A DNA stretch of 64,000 nt from Deltaproteobacteria bacterium (GTDB lineage Bacteria; Myxococcota_A; UBA9042; PHBI01), in assembly GCA_020632715.1 (NCBI GenBank), contig JACKFA010000013.1, positions 85,457 to 149,456 on the forward strand, read 5' to 3'. The notes below the pieces were generated by a model. It made no database searches and was not told the DNA's origin. It saw nothing but the letters and a program-made list of their open reading frames with translations. The position numbers and the translations under genes are program-made. Below are positions 31,705-40,593 of this stretch, in pieces (positions within the stretch are counted from its first letter, which is position 1; every line of letters begins with the position of its first letter).

Positions 31705-33840
31705 TCACCACGCGGCGCGGGCCGCCATCACGGCGTCCGGGGTCAGCGGGAAGCGCCTCACGCGCGCCCCGCAGGCGTCGTACACGGCGTTCGCGATCGC
31801 CGCGCCGAGGCCGCACAGACCGAGCTCGCCGACCCCCTTCGAGCCGAGGAGCCCGCAGCGGTCGTCGCGCTCGCCGATCATCACGACCTCGAGCGCGGGC
31901 ACGTCGCGCTCCGTCGGCAGGTGGTAGCCCGCGAGGTCACGGTTCATGTAGGCGCCGACGCGCTCGTCGAGGTGGAGCCCCTCGGTCAGCGCGCCGCCGA
32001 TCCCGAAGACCATCCCCCCGTAGAGCTGCGAGCGCGCCGTCGTCGGGTTGAGCACGCGCCCGAACGAGAAGGCGCCGACCGCGCGCCGGACGCGCACCTC
32101 GCTCGTGACCTCGTCCACGCCCACCTCCACGAAGTGGGCGCCCGTCATGTACTGCGCGTACTTCTCGAAGTCCTCGCCGGGCTCGATGTGCCCCTCGGCC
32201 TCGCGCCCGCCGCCCGCGCGGAGCTGCCCGCGGAGGCGCCGGCACGCCGAGAGCAGCGCGCCGCCCGCGCTCGCCGCCCCGAAGGAGCCGCCCGAGCCGG
32301 CCGTCTGGGGATACCGCGAGTCGCCGAGCCTCACCTCGACGCGGTCGAGCGGGAGCTCGAGCGTGTCGGCCACGATCTGCGAGAGGATCGTGTACGAGCC
32401 CGTGCCGATGTCGGTCATGTCGAGCTCGGCGACGGCGCGCCCGTCGTCCTCGAGGCGCACCCGCGCCTTGGCCTCCATGAGGAAGTTCGGGCGCGTGGCG
32501 CTGGCGACGCCGTGGCCTAGGAGCCAGCGCCCGTCGCGCCTCCCGCGCTCGGCGCGCCGCGACCAGCCGTAGCGCTCGGCGCCGACCTCGAGGCAGCGCC
32601 GGAGGTCGAAGCTCGCGAAGGGCTTGCCGCTGATGGGCTCGGTCTCCGCGACGTTCGCGAGGCGGAAGGCGACCGGGTCGCGCTCGAGCGCGCGCGCGAG
32701 CTCGTCGACCGCCGACTCGAAGGCGAGGGAGCCGACGGCCTCGCCGGGGCCGCGCATGCTGTCGATCCGCGGGAGATCGGCGCGCACGACGCGGTGGCGC
32801 GTGAGGATCCCGTCGCAAGCGTACGACGCCCGCGCGCTCGCCGCGCACGGCTCGGCGAACTCGTAGCCGCGCGCCATCGGCATGACGCTCTCGTGCGCGA
32901 CGGCGAGCAGGCGCCCGTCGCGGCTCGCGCCGAGGCGCACGCGCTGCGTCGAGCAGCCGCGGTGCGGGGCGCTCGAGAACAGATCGCGGCGGGTCTGCAC
33001 CACGCGCACGGGGCGGTCGGTGGCGATGGCGCCGAGCGAGGCCAGGACGGCGTCGTCGTGGATCCCGAGCTTCGAGCCGAAGCCGCCGCCGATGAACGGC
33101 GAGATGACGCGCACCTTCTCCTTGTCGAGGCGGAGCGTGTTGGCGAGCGCCTCGACGGCGCTCCCGACGATCTGGATCGCGACGCGCACGACGAGCTCCT
33201 CGCCGTCCCACGTCGCGAGCGTCGCGTGGGGCTCCATCGCGCTCGCGTGCTCCGCGAGCGTCTCGTACGTCGCGTCGACGCGCACCTCGGCCTTCTCCCA
33301 GGCGAGGTCGAAGTCGCCGTGGGACATGTCGGCCGGCATCCCGCCGTCCACGTCGTCCGGCACCTCGAGCGCCTCGTCCGGCTCGTCGCCCGTGACCGCG
33401 TAGCGCCCGGGGAGCGGCGTCAGCGCGACCTCGACGAGGCCGGCGGCCTCGCGCGCCGCCTCGAGCGTCTCCGCGAGCACGAGCGCCACGGGCTCGCCGT
33501 AGCATGCCACCTCGGGGGCCGCGAGGAGCGCGTGGGACTGCGAGAAGCGCCCGGCGTCGCTCGGGGTGCCGCGCGGCGCCTGCTTCGGCGCGTTCCGGTG
33601 CGTCAGGACCGCGACCACGCCCGGCACGTCGAGGGCGCGCGCCGTGTCGACGGCGTCGACGCGCGCCCGCCCGGCCCTGGACGGCACGATCCAGCCGATG
33701 AGCGGCGCCTCGTCGAGGCGGTGGTCCGCGGTGTAGGGCGCGCGGCCGGTGACCTTCTTCGGGCCGTCGACGCGCGGGACGGCGTCGCCGATGGCGGCGC
33801 GACCTCCCTCGCGCGGGGTCGTCTGGGGTGTGTCGCTCAT
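31705..33840 (-). CDS. Molybdenum hydroxylase large subunit (PaoC/xanthine dehydrogenase family)
   Basis: The product is 711 residues, the catalytic subunit of a xanthine dehydrogenase-family aldehyde or heterocycle oxidoreductase. An aldehyde oxidase/xanthine dehydrogenase hammerhead domain (PRVDGPKKVTGRAPYTADHR) starts the protein. The molybdopterin-binding halves follow, with SPFIGGGFGSKLGIHDDAVL and GMVFGIGGALTEGLHL. The catalytic glutamate is in GSKGVGELGLCGLG, Glu672. The ATG at 33840 overlaps the upstream FAD subunit stop by 4 bases and has AGGAGGG upstream. Gene order (2Fe-2S, FAD, Mo) and the extra cluster in the FAD subunit place it with PaoABC-type aldehyde oxidoreductases. No substrate-specific residues could be read with confidence. 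Confidence 0.93.
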   Translation of the reverse strand: MSDTPQTTPREGGRAAIGDAVPRVDGPKKVTGRAPYTADHRLDEAPLIGWIVPSRAGRARVDAVDTARALDVPGVVAVLTHRNAPKQAPRGTPSDAGRFSQSHALLAAPEVACYGEPVALVLAETLEAAREAAGLVEVALTPLPGRYAVTGDEPDEALEVPDDVDGGMPADMSHGDFDLAWEKAEVRVDATYETLAEHASAMEPHATLATWDGEELVVRVAIQIVGSAVEALANTLRLDKEKVRVISPFIGGGFGSKLGIHDDAVLASLGAIATDRPVRVVQTRRDLFSSAPHRGCSTQRVRLGASRDGRLLAVAHESVMPMARGYEFAEPCAASARASYACDGILTRHRVVRADLPRIDSMRGPGEAVGSLAFESAVDELARALERDPVAFRLANVAETEPISGKPFASFDLRRCLEVGAERYGWSRRAERGRRDGRWLLGHGVASATRPNFLMEAKARVRLEDDGRAVAELDMTDIGTGSYTILSQIVADTLELPLDRVEVRLGDSRYPQTAGSGGSFGAASAGGALLSACRRLRGQLRAGGGREAEGHIEPGEDFEKYAQYMTGAHFVEVGVDEVTSEVRVRRAVGAFSFGRVLNPTTARSQLYGGMVFGIGGALTEGLHLDERVGAYMNRDLAGYHLPTERDVPALEVVMIGERDDRCGLLGSKGVGELGLCGLGAAIANAVYDACGARVRRFPLTPDAVMAARAAW

Positions 33841-34856
33841 GGGGTCGCCCTCCTGCCGCCCGTCGGCACCTCGGGCGCGATCCCCGCGGCCTCGGCGAGG
33901 GTCCCGGCGATGGCCCGCCGCGCGAGCGGGATCTTGAAGTCGTTGTCGCCGTGGCCGCGCGCGGGCGCGAGCTCCGCCTCCGCGGCGGCGCAGAAGGCGC
34001 GCCACGTCGCGCGGGCGCCGGTGAGGGCCGCCTCGACGGCGCGGGCGCGCCACGGCTTCGGCGCGACGCCCCCGAGGGCCACGCGGGCCGAGGTGACGAC
34101 GCCGTCCTCGACGGCGAGCACCACGGCGACCGAGACGAGCGCGAAGGCGTACGACGCGCGGTCGCGGACCTTGGTGTAGACGTGGCGCCCGGGCGGCGGC
34201 GGCGGGAGGCGCACGGTCTCGATGAGGTCGCCGGGCGCGAGGTCGTGCTCGCGGTCCGGGCGGTCGCCCGGGAGGCGGTGGAGCGCGTCGACGTCGAGCC
34301 AGCGCAGGTCGCCGTCGCCGCCGCGCACGCCGAGGCGCGCGTCGAGCGCCACCATCGCGACGGCCATGTCGGAGGGGTGCGCGGCGATGCAGTGCTCGCT
34401 CGTGCCGAGGACGGCGGCGTCGCGGCTCCGGCCGAAGCGGGCGCCGCAGCCGCTGCCCGGCGCGCGCTTGTTGCAGGGCAGGCCGACCTCGTAGAAGTAG
34501 GGGCAGCGCGTGCGCTGGAGGAGGTTCCCGCCGACGGTCGCCTTGTTGCGGATCTGTGGCGTCGCGCCGGAGAGCAGCGCGAGGGAGAGCACGCGGAAGC
34601 GCTCGCGCACGCGCGGGTCGTTCGCGAGGGCGGTGTTCGTGGCGGCGGCCCCGATGGCGAGCCCGCCGTCGTCGGCGTCGGCGATGTCCCGGTTCGGGAG
34701 GCGCGACACGTCGACGAGGCGCTCGGGGGTCATCACGCCGAGCTTCATGAGGTCGACGAGGTTCGTGCCGCCGCCGATGAAGGTGGCGCCGGTGTCGGCG
34801 GCCCGTCGCGCGGCGGCGACGGCGCTCTCGGCGCGCTCGTAGCCGAAGGGCCTCAT
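33837..34856 (-). CDS. Molybdenum hydroxylase FAD subunit with [4Fe-4S] insertion (PaoB-like)
   Basis: The product is 339 residues. The N-terminal FAD-binding domain shows GATFIGGGTNLVDLMKLGVM and ATPQIRNKATVGGNLLQRTR. The next segment holds four cysteines at 118, 128, 137 and 156 (CPYFYEVGLPCNKRAPGSGC and GTSEHC), the pattern that binds an additional [4Fe-4S] cluster in PaoB-type subunits but not in ordinary xanthine dehydrogenases. The C-terminal CO dehydrogenase flavoprotein-like domain contains KVRDRASYAFALVSVAVVL. The start at 34856 overlaps the 2Fe-2S subunit stop by 4 bases and the stop overlaps the large-subunit ATG by 4, so the three are translationally coupled. Confidence 0.93.
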   Translation of the reverse strand: MRPFGYERAESAVAAARRAADTGATFIGGGTNLVDLMKLGVMTPERLVDVSRLPNRDIADADDGGLAIGAAATNTALANDPRVRERFRVLSLALLSGATPQIRNKATVGGNLLQRTRCPYFYEVGLPCNKRAPGSGCGARFGRSRDAAVLGTSEHCIAAHPSDMAVAMVALDARLGVRGGDGDLRWLDVDALHRLPGDRPDREHDLAPGDLIETVRLPPPPPGRHVYTKVRDRASYAFALVSVAVVLAVEDGVVTSARVALGGVAPKPWRARAVEAALTGARATWRAFCAAAEAELAPARGHGDNDFKIPLARRAIAGTLAEAAGIAPEVPTGGRRATP

Positions 34857-35404
34857 GACGCGCCCTCCTCGCCTTGGCCCGCGACCTCGGCGATGGCCGC
34901 CACGAGGTTCGGGTAGGCGCCGCAGCGGCAGAGGTTCCCGGCCATGCGCTCGCGGATCTCGTCGCCCGTCACGCGCACGGTGTCGTCGTCCGGCGTCACG
35001 ACGCTCAGATCGCCGCGCGCGAGCTCGGCGAGGAGCGCCGTCGCCGAGCAGAGCTGGCCGGACGTGCAGAAGCCGCACTGGAAGGCGTCGTGCGCGACGA
35101 ACGCGGCCTGTAGCGCGCCGAGCGCCTCGGGGGCGTCGCCCGCGCCGGCGCGCGCCGCGAGCCCCTCGACCGTGGTGATCTCGTCGCCGTCGTGCATCAC
35201 GGCGAGCGCGAGGCAGGAGAGCACGCGCTCCCCGCCGATGAGCACCGTGCAGGCGCCGCACTGGCCGTGGTCGCAGCCCTTGTGGGTGCCGGGGAGGTCG
35301 AGGTGGTCGCGGAGCGCGTCGAGGAGGGTCGTGCGCGGGTCGAGCGAGAGCTCGCGCGCGCGGCCGTTCACGACCAGGGTCGTCTTGGGAGCGCGGTCGC
35401 TCAT
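34853..35404 (-). CDS. Molybdenum hydroxylase [2Fe-2S] subunit (PaoA-like)
   Basis: The product is 183 residues and carries both clusters of the family. The plant-ferredoxin-type cluster uses Cys44, Cys49, Cys52 and Cys64 (KGCDHGQCGACTVL). The helical-domain cluster uses Cys110, Cys113, Cys159 and Cys161 (FQCGFCTSGQLC and NLCRCGAYPNL). The ATG at 35404 has GGAGGAG upstream and is the first gene of the operon. Unlike Escherichia coli PaoA there is no twin-arginine signal: the protein begins MSDRAPKTTLVVNG, so this enzyme is probably cytoplasmic. Confidence 0.94.
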   Translation of the reverse strand: MSDRAPKTTLVVNGRARELSLDPRTTLLDALRDHLDLPGTHKGCDHGQCGACTVLIGGERVLSCLALAVMHDGDEITTVEGLAARAGAGDAPEALGALQAAFVAHDAFQCGFCTSGQLCSATALLAELARGDLSVVTPDDDTVRVTGDEIRERMAGNLCRCGAYPNLVAAIAEVAGQGEEGAS

Positions 35405-35635
35405 GGCGCTCCTCCCGCCGGATCGGGACAGAACGCCCCAGTCCCGGCAGGCGTGGGACCTCCTGGCGCGATCCGTCGCTCGTCCTGCGGCGCGGCGCGT
35501 CGGCCGCCCGTGCTGTTCTCGTCTTCCATGGCTCGCTCCGGCTCCGTGGCGGCCACGCTGGTCTGCACGCCTCGTTCCACCCGGCCATCGCCGCGGACGT
35601 CGCCAGCCGACGCCGGACGTGGCATCCTGCTCGCC

Positions 35636-36130
35636 ATGCGCACCGCCACCCACCTCGTCGTCGCCGCCCTCGTCGCCACCTTCGCCCTCGCGCTGCCCGC
35701 GCCGCGCGCGGCCGCGGACGTCGTGCCTCCCGACAAGGCCGAGGAGAAGGCGACGCCGGAGACCTTCGACAGCCCGACCGGCGGGAAGGTCACGCTGGAT
35801 CTCAAACACCTCGAGCGGCGGACGCTGCTCGTGTTCGCGGCGAACTTCTGCCCGATCTGCCGCCGCGAGACGCCGAACTTCCTGAAGCTCGCCCACGACA
35901 AGAAGGGCGAGCTCGACGTGGTGGGCGTTGTCATGGACTCGGAGCGCGACGCCGCCAAGGCCTACGTCGACAAGCAGAAGCTCGACTACCCGACCATCTG
36001 GGATCCCGAGTGGCGCTTCGCGATGCGCTTCAAGGTGAAGTCCACGCCGACCCTGGTCCTCCTCGCGAAGGACGGCACCGTCGAGCTCGTGGCGCCCGGG
36101 CTGACCCCCGAGCTCGAGAAAAAGCTCTGA
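35636..36130 (+). CDS. Exported thioredoxin-like (TlpA-type) protein
   Basis: The product is 164 residues with a signal peptide (MRTATHLVVAALVATFALAL, cleaved near AAA-DV). The thioredoxin fold carries the redox motif FCPIC with Cys72 and Cys75, followed by RRETPNFLKLAH. Further on come VVGVVMDSERDAAKAYVDK and the cis-proline loop STPTLVLLAKDG. It resembles TlpA/ResA-type periplasmic disulfide reductases, which reduce cysteines during cytochrome c maturation or protect outer-membrane proteins. No partner gene is adjacent. Its promoter region is the 231-bp gap shared with the divergent hydroxylase operon. Confidence 0.88.
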   Translation: MRTATHLVVAALVATFALALPAPRAAADVVPPDKAEEKATPETFDSPTGGKVTLDLKHLERRTLLVFAANFCPICRRETPNFLKLAHDKKGELDVVGVVMDSERDAAKAYVDKQKLDYPTIWDPEWRFAMRFKVKSTPTLVLLAKDGTVELVAPGLTPELEKKL

Positions 36131-36300
36131 CGCTGCCGACGGCGCTCGGAGCCGCCTCCCGGGCGGTCGCGGCTAAGCACGGGGCGCCCCGCGTCGAGCG
36201 ATTTCGGTGCCGGCGACTGTAACCCCTGCGAGGGCGGGGTCGTAGAGCCTGCCAGATGGCACGGCGCGCCGGCGGGTGCGCCGCAACACGGAGGCTCATC

Positions 36301-37689
36301 ATGCGTTTCTCACCTGTTCTGCAGGTCGTCGCACTCGTCTGTCCGGCGCTCGCCGGGCTCCCCGCGTGCTCCGACGACGACGGCGGCTCCACCACCACCG
36401 ACGGCGCCCAGCGCTTCAAGGTCACCATCGAGAACGTGGCGCCCTTCACGAACCGGAAGGCCGGCTCGTTCGCGGTGAAGGTCGGCGCCACCGACCCAGG
36501 CCCCATCGCCCCCGGCGAGGCCTACGAGGTCACGTTCACGGCGGGACCGGGCCACCGGCTCGTCTTCGCCACGATGTTCGGGCAGTCGAACGACTGGTTC
36601 TTCGCGCCCGATCCGATGGGCATCGCGCTCTTCGACAGCGACAAGAACCCCGTCACGGGCGACGTCACCGCCCAGGTGAAGCTCTGGGACGCCGGCACCG
36701 AGGTCGACGAGGAGCCCGCCGTCGGCGCGCACACGGGGCCGAAGCAGAAGGACTCGACCGACGGCCCGGGCGCGGCCGACCCGGACACCGACGTGCGCGA
36801 GGTGCCGCTGACGACCACGCTCACCGACGGGTCGTCCTTCACGCGCCCCGCCGTGGCCGACATGATCGCGGTCACGCTCTCCGCGGACGCCGCGACGCGC
36901 ACGTTCACGCTGCGCATCGAGAACGTCTCGGAGGACGGCGTGACCCTCATGACGAGCGAGGGCGGCAAGCCCGTGCGCGTCTCGCCGGGCGTCTGGGCGC
37001 TCGGCACCACGACGGAGCCGATCTTCAGCGAGGGCGCGCCCGACCGCGGCGAGGGCCTCGAGGGCATCGCCGAGGGCGGCGACATCGCGGCGCTCGCGGC
37101 CGCGCTCCCGATGCACAGCGGCGTCGCGACCCCGCTCTCGCCGGCCGTGTGGCTCGTGCACGACGGCGGCATGCCGTTCTTCACGGTGGGCGAGCCCGAC
37201 TACGGGATGGGGCTCGAGGCGGTCGCGGAGACAGGCGACGTCTCGGTCCTCGCGGGCACCTACAGCGACATGCTGCCGGCGGGCGGGGTCCTCTACGGGA
37301 CGGCCGCCGTGCCGGTCGGGAAGTCGGACCCGGGCCCCATCGGGCCCGGCGGGTCGTACGAGCAGGAGATCACGGCGTCGCCGGGGGACATGCTGTCGTT
37401 CGTGATGATGTACGGCGCGTCGAACGACTGGTTCTTCGCGACGCCCGACGACGGGCTGCCCCTCTTCAGCGGCACGACGCCGGTCTCCGGTGACGTGACG
37501 GGCGGCGTCGCGATCTACGACGCCGGCACCGAGGCCGACGAGGAGCTGGCGATCGGCGTGCACGGCGGGAAGCCCGAGGGGCCGGCCGACCCGGACGACA
37601 CCGTGCGCGAGGTCACCGCGGCCGAGTACGGCACGCCTGTGACGCAGCACATCAAGGTCACGGTGACCCCGCTCGGGCCGGCGCAGTGA
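36301..37689 (+). CDS. Lipoprotein with tandem spondin-like domains
   Basis: The product is 462 residues from the ATG at 36301, with GGAGG 6 bases upstream. The signal ends in LPAC, a lipobox. Two Spondin_N-like domains are apparent. The first has FKVTIENVAPFT, DPGPIAPGEAYEVTFTAGPG and FGQSNDWFFAP; the second has FTLRIENVSED, DPGPIGPGGSYEQEITASPG and YGASNDWFFATP. Each ends in an acidic stretch (DAGTEVDEEPAVG and DAGTEADEELAIG). In animals these domains mediate adhesion and bind divalent metal; in bacteria they occur in secreted proteins of unknown role. A strong hairpin follows the stop. Confidence 0.88.
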   Translation: MRFSPVLQVVALVCPALAGLPACSDDDGGSTTTDGAQRFKVTIENVAPFTNRKAGSFAVKVGATDPGPIAPGEAYEVTFTAGPGHRLVFATMFGQSNDWFFAPDPMGIALFDSDKNPVTGDVTAQVKLWDAGTEVDEEPAVGAHTGPKQKDSTDGPGAADPDTDVREVPLTTTLTDGSSFTRPAVADMIAVTLSADAATRTFTLRIENVSEDGVTLMTSEGGKPVRVSPGVWALGTTTEPIFSEGAPDRGEGLEGIAEGGDIAALAAALPMHSGVATPLSPAVWLVHDGGMPFFTVGEPDYGMGLEAVAETGDVSVLAGTYSDMLPAGGVLYGTAAVPVGKSDPGPIGPGGSYEQEITASPGDMLSFVMMYGASNDWFFATPDDGLPLFSGTTPVSGDVTGGVAIYDAGTEADEELAIGVHGGKPEGPADPDDTVREVTAAEYGTPVTQHIKVTVTPLGPAQ

Positions 37690-37724
37690 CGAGGTGAGCG
37701 CGCGCTGACCGAGGCGGCGACGAC

Positions 37725-37769
37725 GCGGCCGGCGAGGGCGGGGCAGGGTGGCCCGCTCCCGCCGGCCGC
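37725..37769. terminator. Bidirectional terminator hairpin
   Basis: GCGGCCGGCG pairs with CGCCGGCCGC, continuing after one A-C mismatch through GGGCGGG against CCCGCTC to an 18-pair stem around a 9-base loop. It lies between the convergent spondin lipoprotein and protease genes. Confidence 0.65.
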
Positions 37770-37777
37770 CCGCGTGC

Positions 37778-38965
37778 TCAGCGGTCGCGCTTGACCCGCT
37801 GCACGTCGTAGAGCGCGATGCGGCGCCGCTCGCCGTTCGGGAGGGCGAGGCCGAGGCGCTCGATGCCGCGGGCCTCGATGAGCTCGCCGGTGACGCTGGT
37901 GCCGTCCGCGAGCGTGACCGTGACCGACCGGCCGATCCAGTACGGGAGGATCTTCTCGCACTCGGTGAGGTCGCGCGGCAGCTCGAGGACGGAGACCTGC
38001 TCGGCGCGCTCGCTCCGTGAGGCGCCGACGGTGGCGTCCCCGACGCCCGTGGCGAAGTCGACGTCGCGGTCGGCGGGGAAGTCGACGTCCTTCGCCTCCT
38101 CGCGGCTGCCGATCTGCGTGCGCACGTGGTGATGGCCCGGGGTGACGACGAGGAGGACGCGCGGGCCCTTGCCGACGAGGGCGTCGTCGACGAAGACGGG
38201 GGCGTCGACGCGGGTGCGGACGACGAGGCAGTCGTCGCAGGCCTCGGCGAGGCTCTTCAGGTGCTTGAAGGCGGCGTCGACGCGGATGGCGAAGTTCACG
38301 TTGTTGGCGCCCTCGATGTAGGCCGTGACGATGGCGATGACGCGGCCCTCCTTGTCGAGGACGGGGCCGCCGGAGTTGCCGGGGTTGATGGGGATCTGGG
38401 TCTGGATGACCGGGTCCTCGTGGTCGATGGCGTAGAGGTTCGAGATCATGCCGGTCGTGAAGGTCCAGCCGCCGCCCTCGCCGTGGCCGATGGCGGCGAC
38501 CCAGCTCCCGACGCGGAGGGTCGACATCGGGGCGAGGCGGAGGGGGCGGACGGAGGGGACGTCGACCTTCACGACGGCGAGGTCGAGGCTGCGGTCGGCG
38601 TGCTCGACGACGTGCCCGCGGAGCTCGACGCCGTCGTAGCGGACGACCTTGACGTCGCGCTCCGAGCCGACGACGTGGCGGTTCGTGAGGATGAGGCCGC
38701 CCTCGGTGATGAAGAAGCCGCTGCCGAGCTTGCGGCCGGCCTTGATGAGGACCACCGAGGGGGCGGCGGTGCGGAAGAGCTCGACCTGGAAGCGCTCGAG
38801 GTCGTCGACGGCCGAGTGGGTGGCGGGCGGCGGGGGCGGCGCGGCGGGCGCGGGGGGCTCGGCCGCGGCGGGGGCGGCCGGGGGCTCGGCCGAGGCGCGC
38901 GAGGCGAGGGCGGCGACGGCGGCGAGGAGCAGCGTGAGGGTGAGGGCGGCGATGCGTCGCGACAT
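37778..38965 (-). CDS. Exported trypsin-like serine protease (HtrA/Deg-type core, no PDZ)
   Basis: The product is 395 residues. The start at 38965 has GAGG at good spacing and opens MSRRIAALTLTLLLAAVAAL, a signal peptide; a TTG 30 bases upstream is less likely. A proline/alanine-rich spacer covers 28-50. The protease domain has a complete triad: LTNRHVV gives His97, DRSLDLAVVKV gives Asp128 and PGNSGGPV gives Ser198, in the Deg-family arrangement. No PDZ domain follows. Instead there is a PEGA-like beta segment (VDAPVFVDDALVGKGPRVLL) and a short Sm-like barrel at the C-terminus (SVTVTLADGTSVTGELIEAR). A periplasmic quality-control or processing role is inferred. Confidence 0.9.
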   Translation of the reverse strand: MSRRIAALTLTLLLAAVAALASRASAEPPAAPAAAEPPAPAAPPPPPATHSAVDDLERFQVELFRTAAPSVVLIKAGRKLGSGFFITEGGLILTNRHVVGSERDVKVVRYDGVELRGHVVEHADRSLDLAVVKVDVPSVRPLRLAPMSTLRVGSWVAAIGHGEGGGWTFTTGMISNLYAIDHEDPVIQTQIPINPGNSGGPVLDKEGRVIAIVTAYIEGANNVNFAIRVDAAFKHLKSLAEACDDCLVVRTRVDAPVFVDDALVGKGPRVLLVVTPGHHHVRTQIGSREEAKDVDFPADRDVDFATGVGDATVGASRSERAEQVSVLELPRDLTECEKILPYWIGRSVTVTLADGTSVTGELIEARGIERLGLALPNGERRRIALYDVQRVKRDR

Positions 38966-39079
38966 GGAGCCTCGAAGGCGCTCAAGGGTTTTCAAAGGGC
39001 ATCATGACCAGCGCGGCGTCGCCGCACAACCACGGCGGCGACGAGATCGTTCTGGCGGACGTCCCGCGCCTGGCGTAGT

Positions 39080-39094
39080 GTGAATGACGTTCAC
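39080..39094. promoter_or_regulatory. GTGAACGYYATTCAC operator candidate, site 2
   Basis: GTGAATGACGTTCAC reads GTGAACGTCATTCAC on the minus strand. It lies 32 bp before the ATG of the lectin-like lipoprotein, where a bound regulator would cover the promoter, and 115 bp from the divergent protease start. Confidence 0.7.
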
Positions 39095-39126
39095 GTACAG
39101 CGAAGCGCAAGCGAAGAGGTGTGGCG

Positions 39127-40593
39127 ATGCGTCGTGGGGTGGTGTTCTACCTGGCGGTGGCAGCGGTCGTGGCGTTGGTCGCGTGCGGCGACGACGGCGG
39201 CAGCGCGGGCGCTGACGCGGCAGGCGGCGGCGACACCGTCGCGGCCGATGTCGGGGGGGACGCGGTCGCGGAAGCCGACGCGGACACGGACGCCGCCGCG
39301 GACGCCGACGCCGTCGCCGACACCGACCCCGACGCCGCCGCGGACGCGGAAGCCGACGCCGACGCCGACGCCGACACGGACGCCGCCGCGGACGCGGACG
39401 CCGACGCCGACACGGACGCCGCCGCCGACCCGGACGCGGACGCCGACCCGGACACGGACGCCGACCCCGACACGGACACGACCGCGGACACCGTCACCCC
39501 CGAGTGCACGATCGACGCCCAGTGCGCGGGCACCGGCATCGTCCCGCCCAACGCCTGCCTCGTGCCGCGCTGCCTCGACGGCGCCTGCGTCATGGCCGCC
39601 CCCGACTGCGACGACGCCGATCCCTGCACCGTCGACGCCTGCGATCCCCACGCCGGCTGCGTCCACGTCGAGCAGCTCGTCGACCTCGGCGCCCGCCGCG
39701 TCCGCCTCTGCCCGGGCGCCACGCCCGGCACCGACGCCGCCGCCGCCTGCATCGACCGCGGCGAGGACCCCGGCCTCGTCGAGACCCCCGAGGACGCCGC
39801 CCTCTACGCCCAGATGCTCTCCGAGCTCGGCCTCGGCACGGCCTGGGTCAGCCCCGCGAGCCCCGAGGGCTGCCCCGCCGACAAGCGCGTCGTCCCGGCC
39901 CTCTGCCGCGCCTTCGGCGCCGCCGACGGCTGCGTGCTGACCGCCGACTGCGCCGAGGCGCTCCCCTTCTTCTGCGAGATCCGCTGCAACGACGGTGACC
40001 CCTGCACGAACGACGTCGTCGGCGCCGACGGCCTCTGCACGACGGACGACCTCGGCTGCGACGACGGCGACCCCTGCACCGTCGACAGCTGCAGCGAGCG
40101 CGACGGCTGCGTGCACGTCGTGCCCGCCGACCTCTGCGACGACGGCGTCGCCTGCACCACCGACACCTGCGGCGCCGACGGCGCCTGCCACCACGACCTC
40201 GTCCGCAGCGCCTGGGACGCGACCCACGAGCTCCTCGCCTGCCCCGGCCCCCTCACCTGGAGCGAGGCGCGCACGCGCTGCAGCGTCGAGGGCGCCGTGC
40301 TCGCCATGCCCACCACCGCCGCCCACGAGGCGAGCCTCGCCGCGATCGCGCAGTCGCTCGGCGCCACCGGGACCCTGTGGGCGCCGCTCCGCCAGGCGGA
40401 CGGCGGAAACCAGCCCTGGGCCTGGGTCGACGCGGGCGGCGCGGGCGATCCGCCCTTCTGCGCGAGCGTCCAGCCCAACTTCGACGAGGCCGGGCGCTGC
40501 GCCGCGTGGGTTCCCGCCGACGCCTGCCTCGTCGACGCGCCGTGCGTCGAGGCGCGCAGCTTCGGCTGCGTCGTGGACGTCTCGATCCCCTGA
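39127..40593 (+). CDS. Lipoprotein with Asp/Ala repeat linker and lectin-like, Cys-rich domains
   Basis: The product is 488 residues. The ATG at 39127 is chosen over the in-frame GTG at 39121 because GAGG stands 7 bases before it. The signal ends in LVAC, a lipobox. Residues about 35 to 120 are an acidic low-complexity tract (DADADTDAAADADA). After that come two segments resembling C-type lectin folds: VRLCPGATPGTDAAAACIDR to LPFFCEI, and ELLACPGPLTWSEARTRCSV to FGCVVD. They are separated by repeats of the form C(D/N)DGDPCTxDxC (CDDGDPCTVDSCSERDGCVH). The Asp-rich cysteine repeats may bind calcium. Adhesion is the likely role. Site 2 of the shared palindrome sits directly upstream. Confidence 0.88.
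   Translation: MRRGVVFYLAVAAVVALVACGDDGGSAGADAAGGGDTVAADVGGDAVAEADADTDAAADADAVADTDPDAAADAEADADADADTDAAADADADADTDAAADPDADADPDTDADPDTDTTADTVTPECTIDAQCAGTGIVPPNACLVPRCLDGACVMAAPDCDDADPCTVDACDPHAGCVHVEQLVDLGARRVRLCPGATPGTDAAAACIDRGEDPGLVETPEDAALYAQMLSELGLGTAWVSPASPEGCPADKRVVPALCRAFGAADGCVLTADCAEALPFFCEIRCNDGDPCTNDVVGADGLCTTDDLGCDDGDPCTVDSCSERDGCVHVVPADLCDDGVACTTDTCGADGACHHDLVRSAWDATHELLACPGPLTWSEARTRCSVEGAVLAMPTTAAHEASLAAIAQSLGATGTLWAPLRQADGGNQPWAWVDAGGAGDPPFCASVQPNFDEAGRCAAWVPADACLVDAPCVEARSFGCVVDVSIP
39255..39490 (+). repeat. GACGCC/GACGCGGACGCC tandem repeat encoding the acidic linker
   Basis: About 235 bp of imperfect GACGCC and GACACGGACGCC units encode the Asp/Ala/Thr stalk. They resemble the tracts at 11722 and 27730 in composition. 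Confidence 0.75.

Noticed and set aside
36218..36244. ECF-sigma promoter (TGTAACC...GTCGTA) before the spondin lipoprotein
   Set aside because: The spacing and sequence are only roughly suitable and no ECF sigma gene is nearby; not strong enough to annotate.
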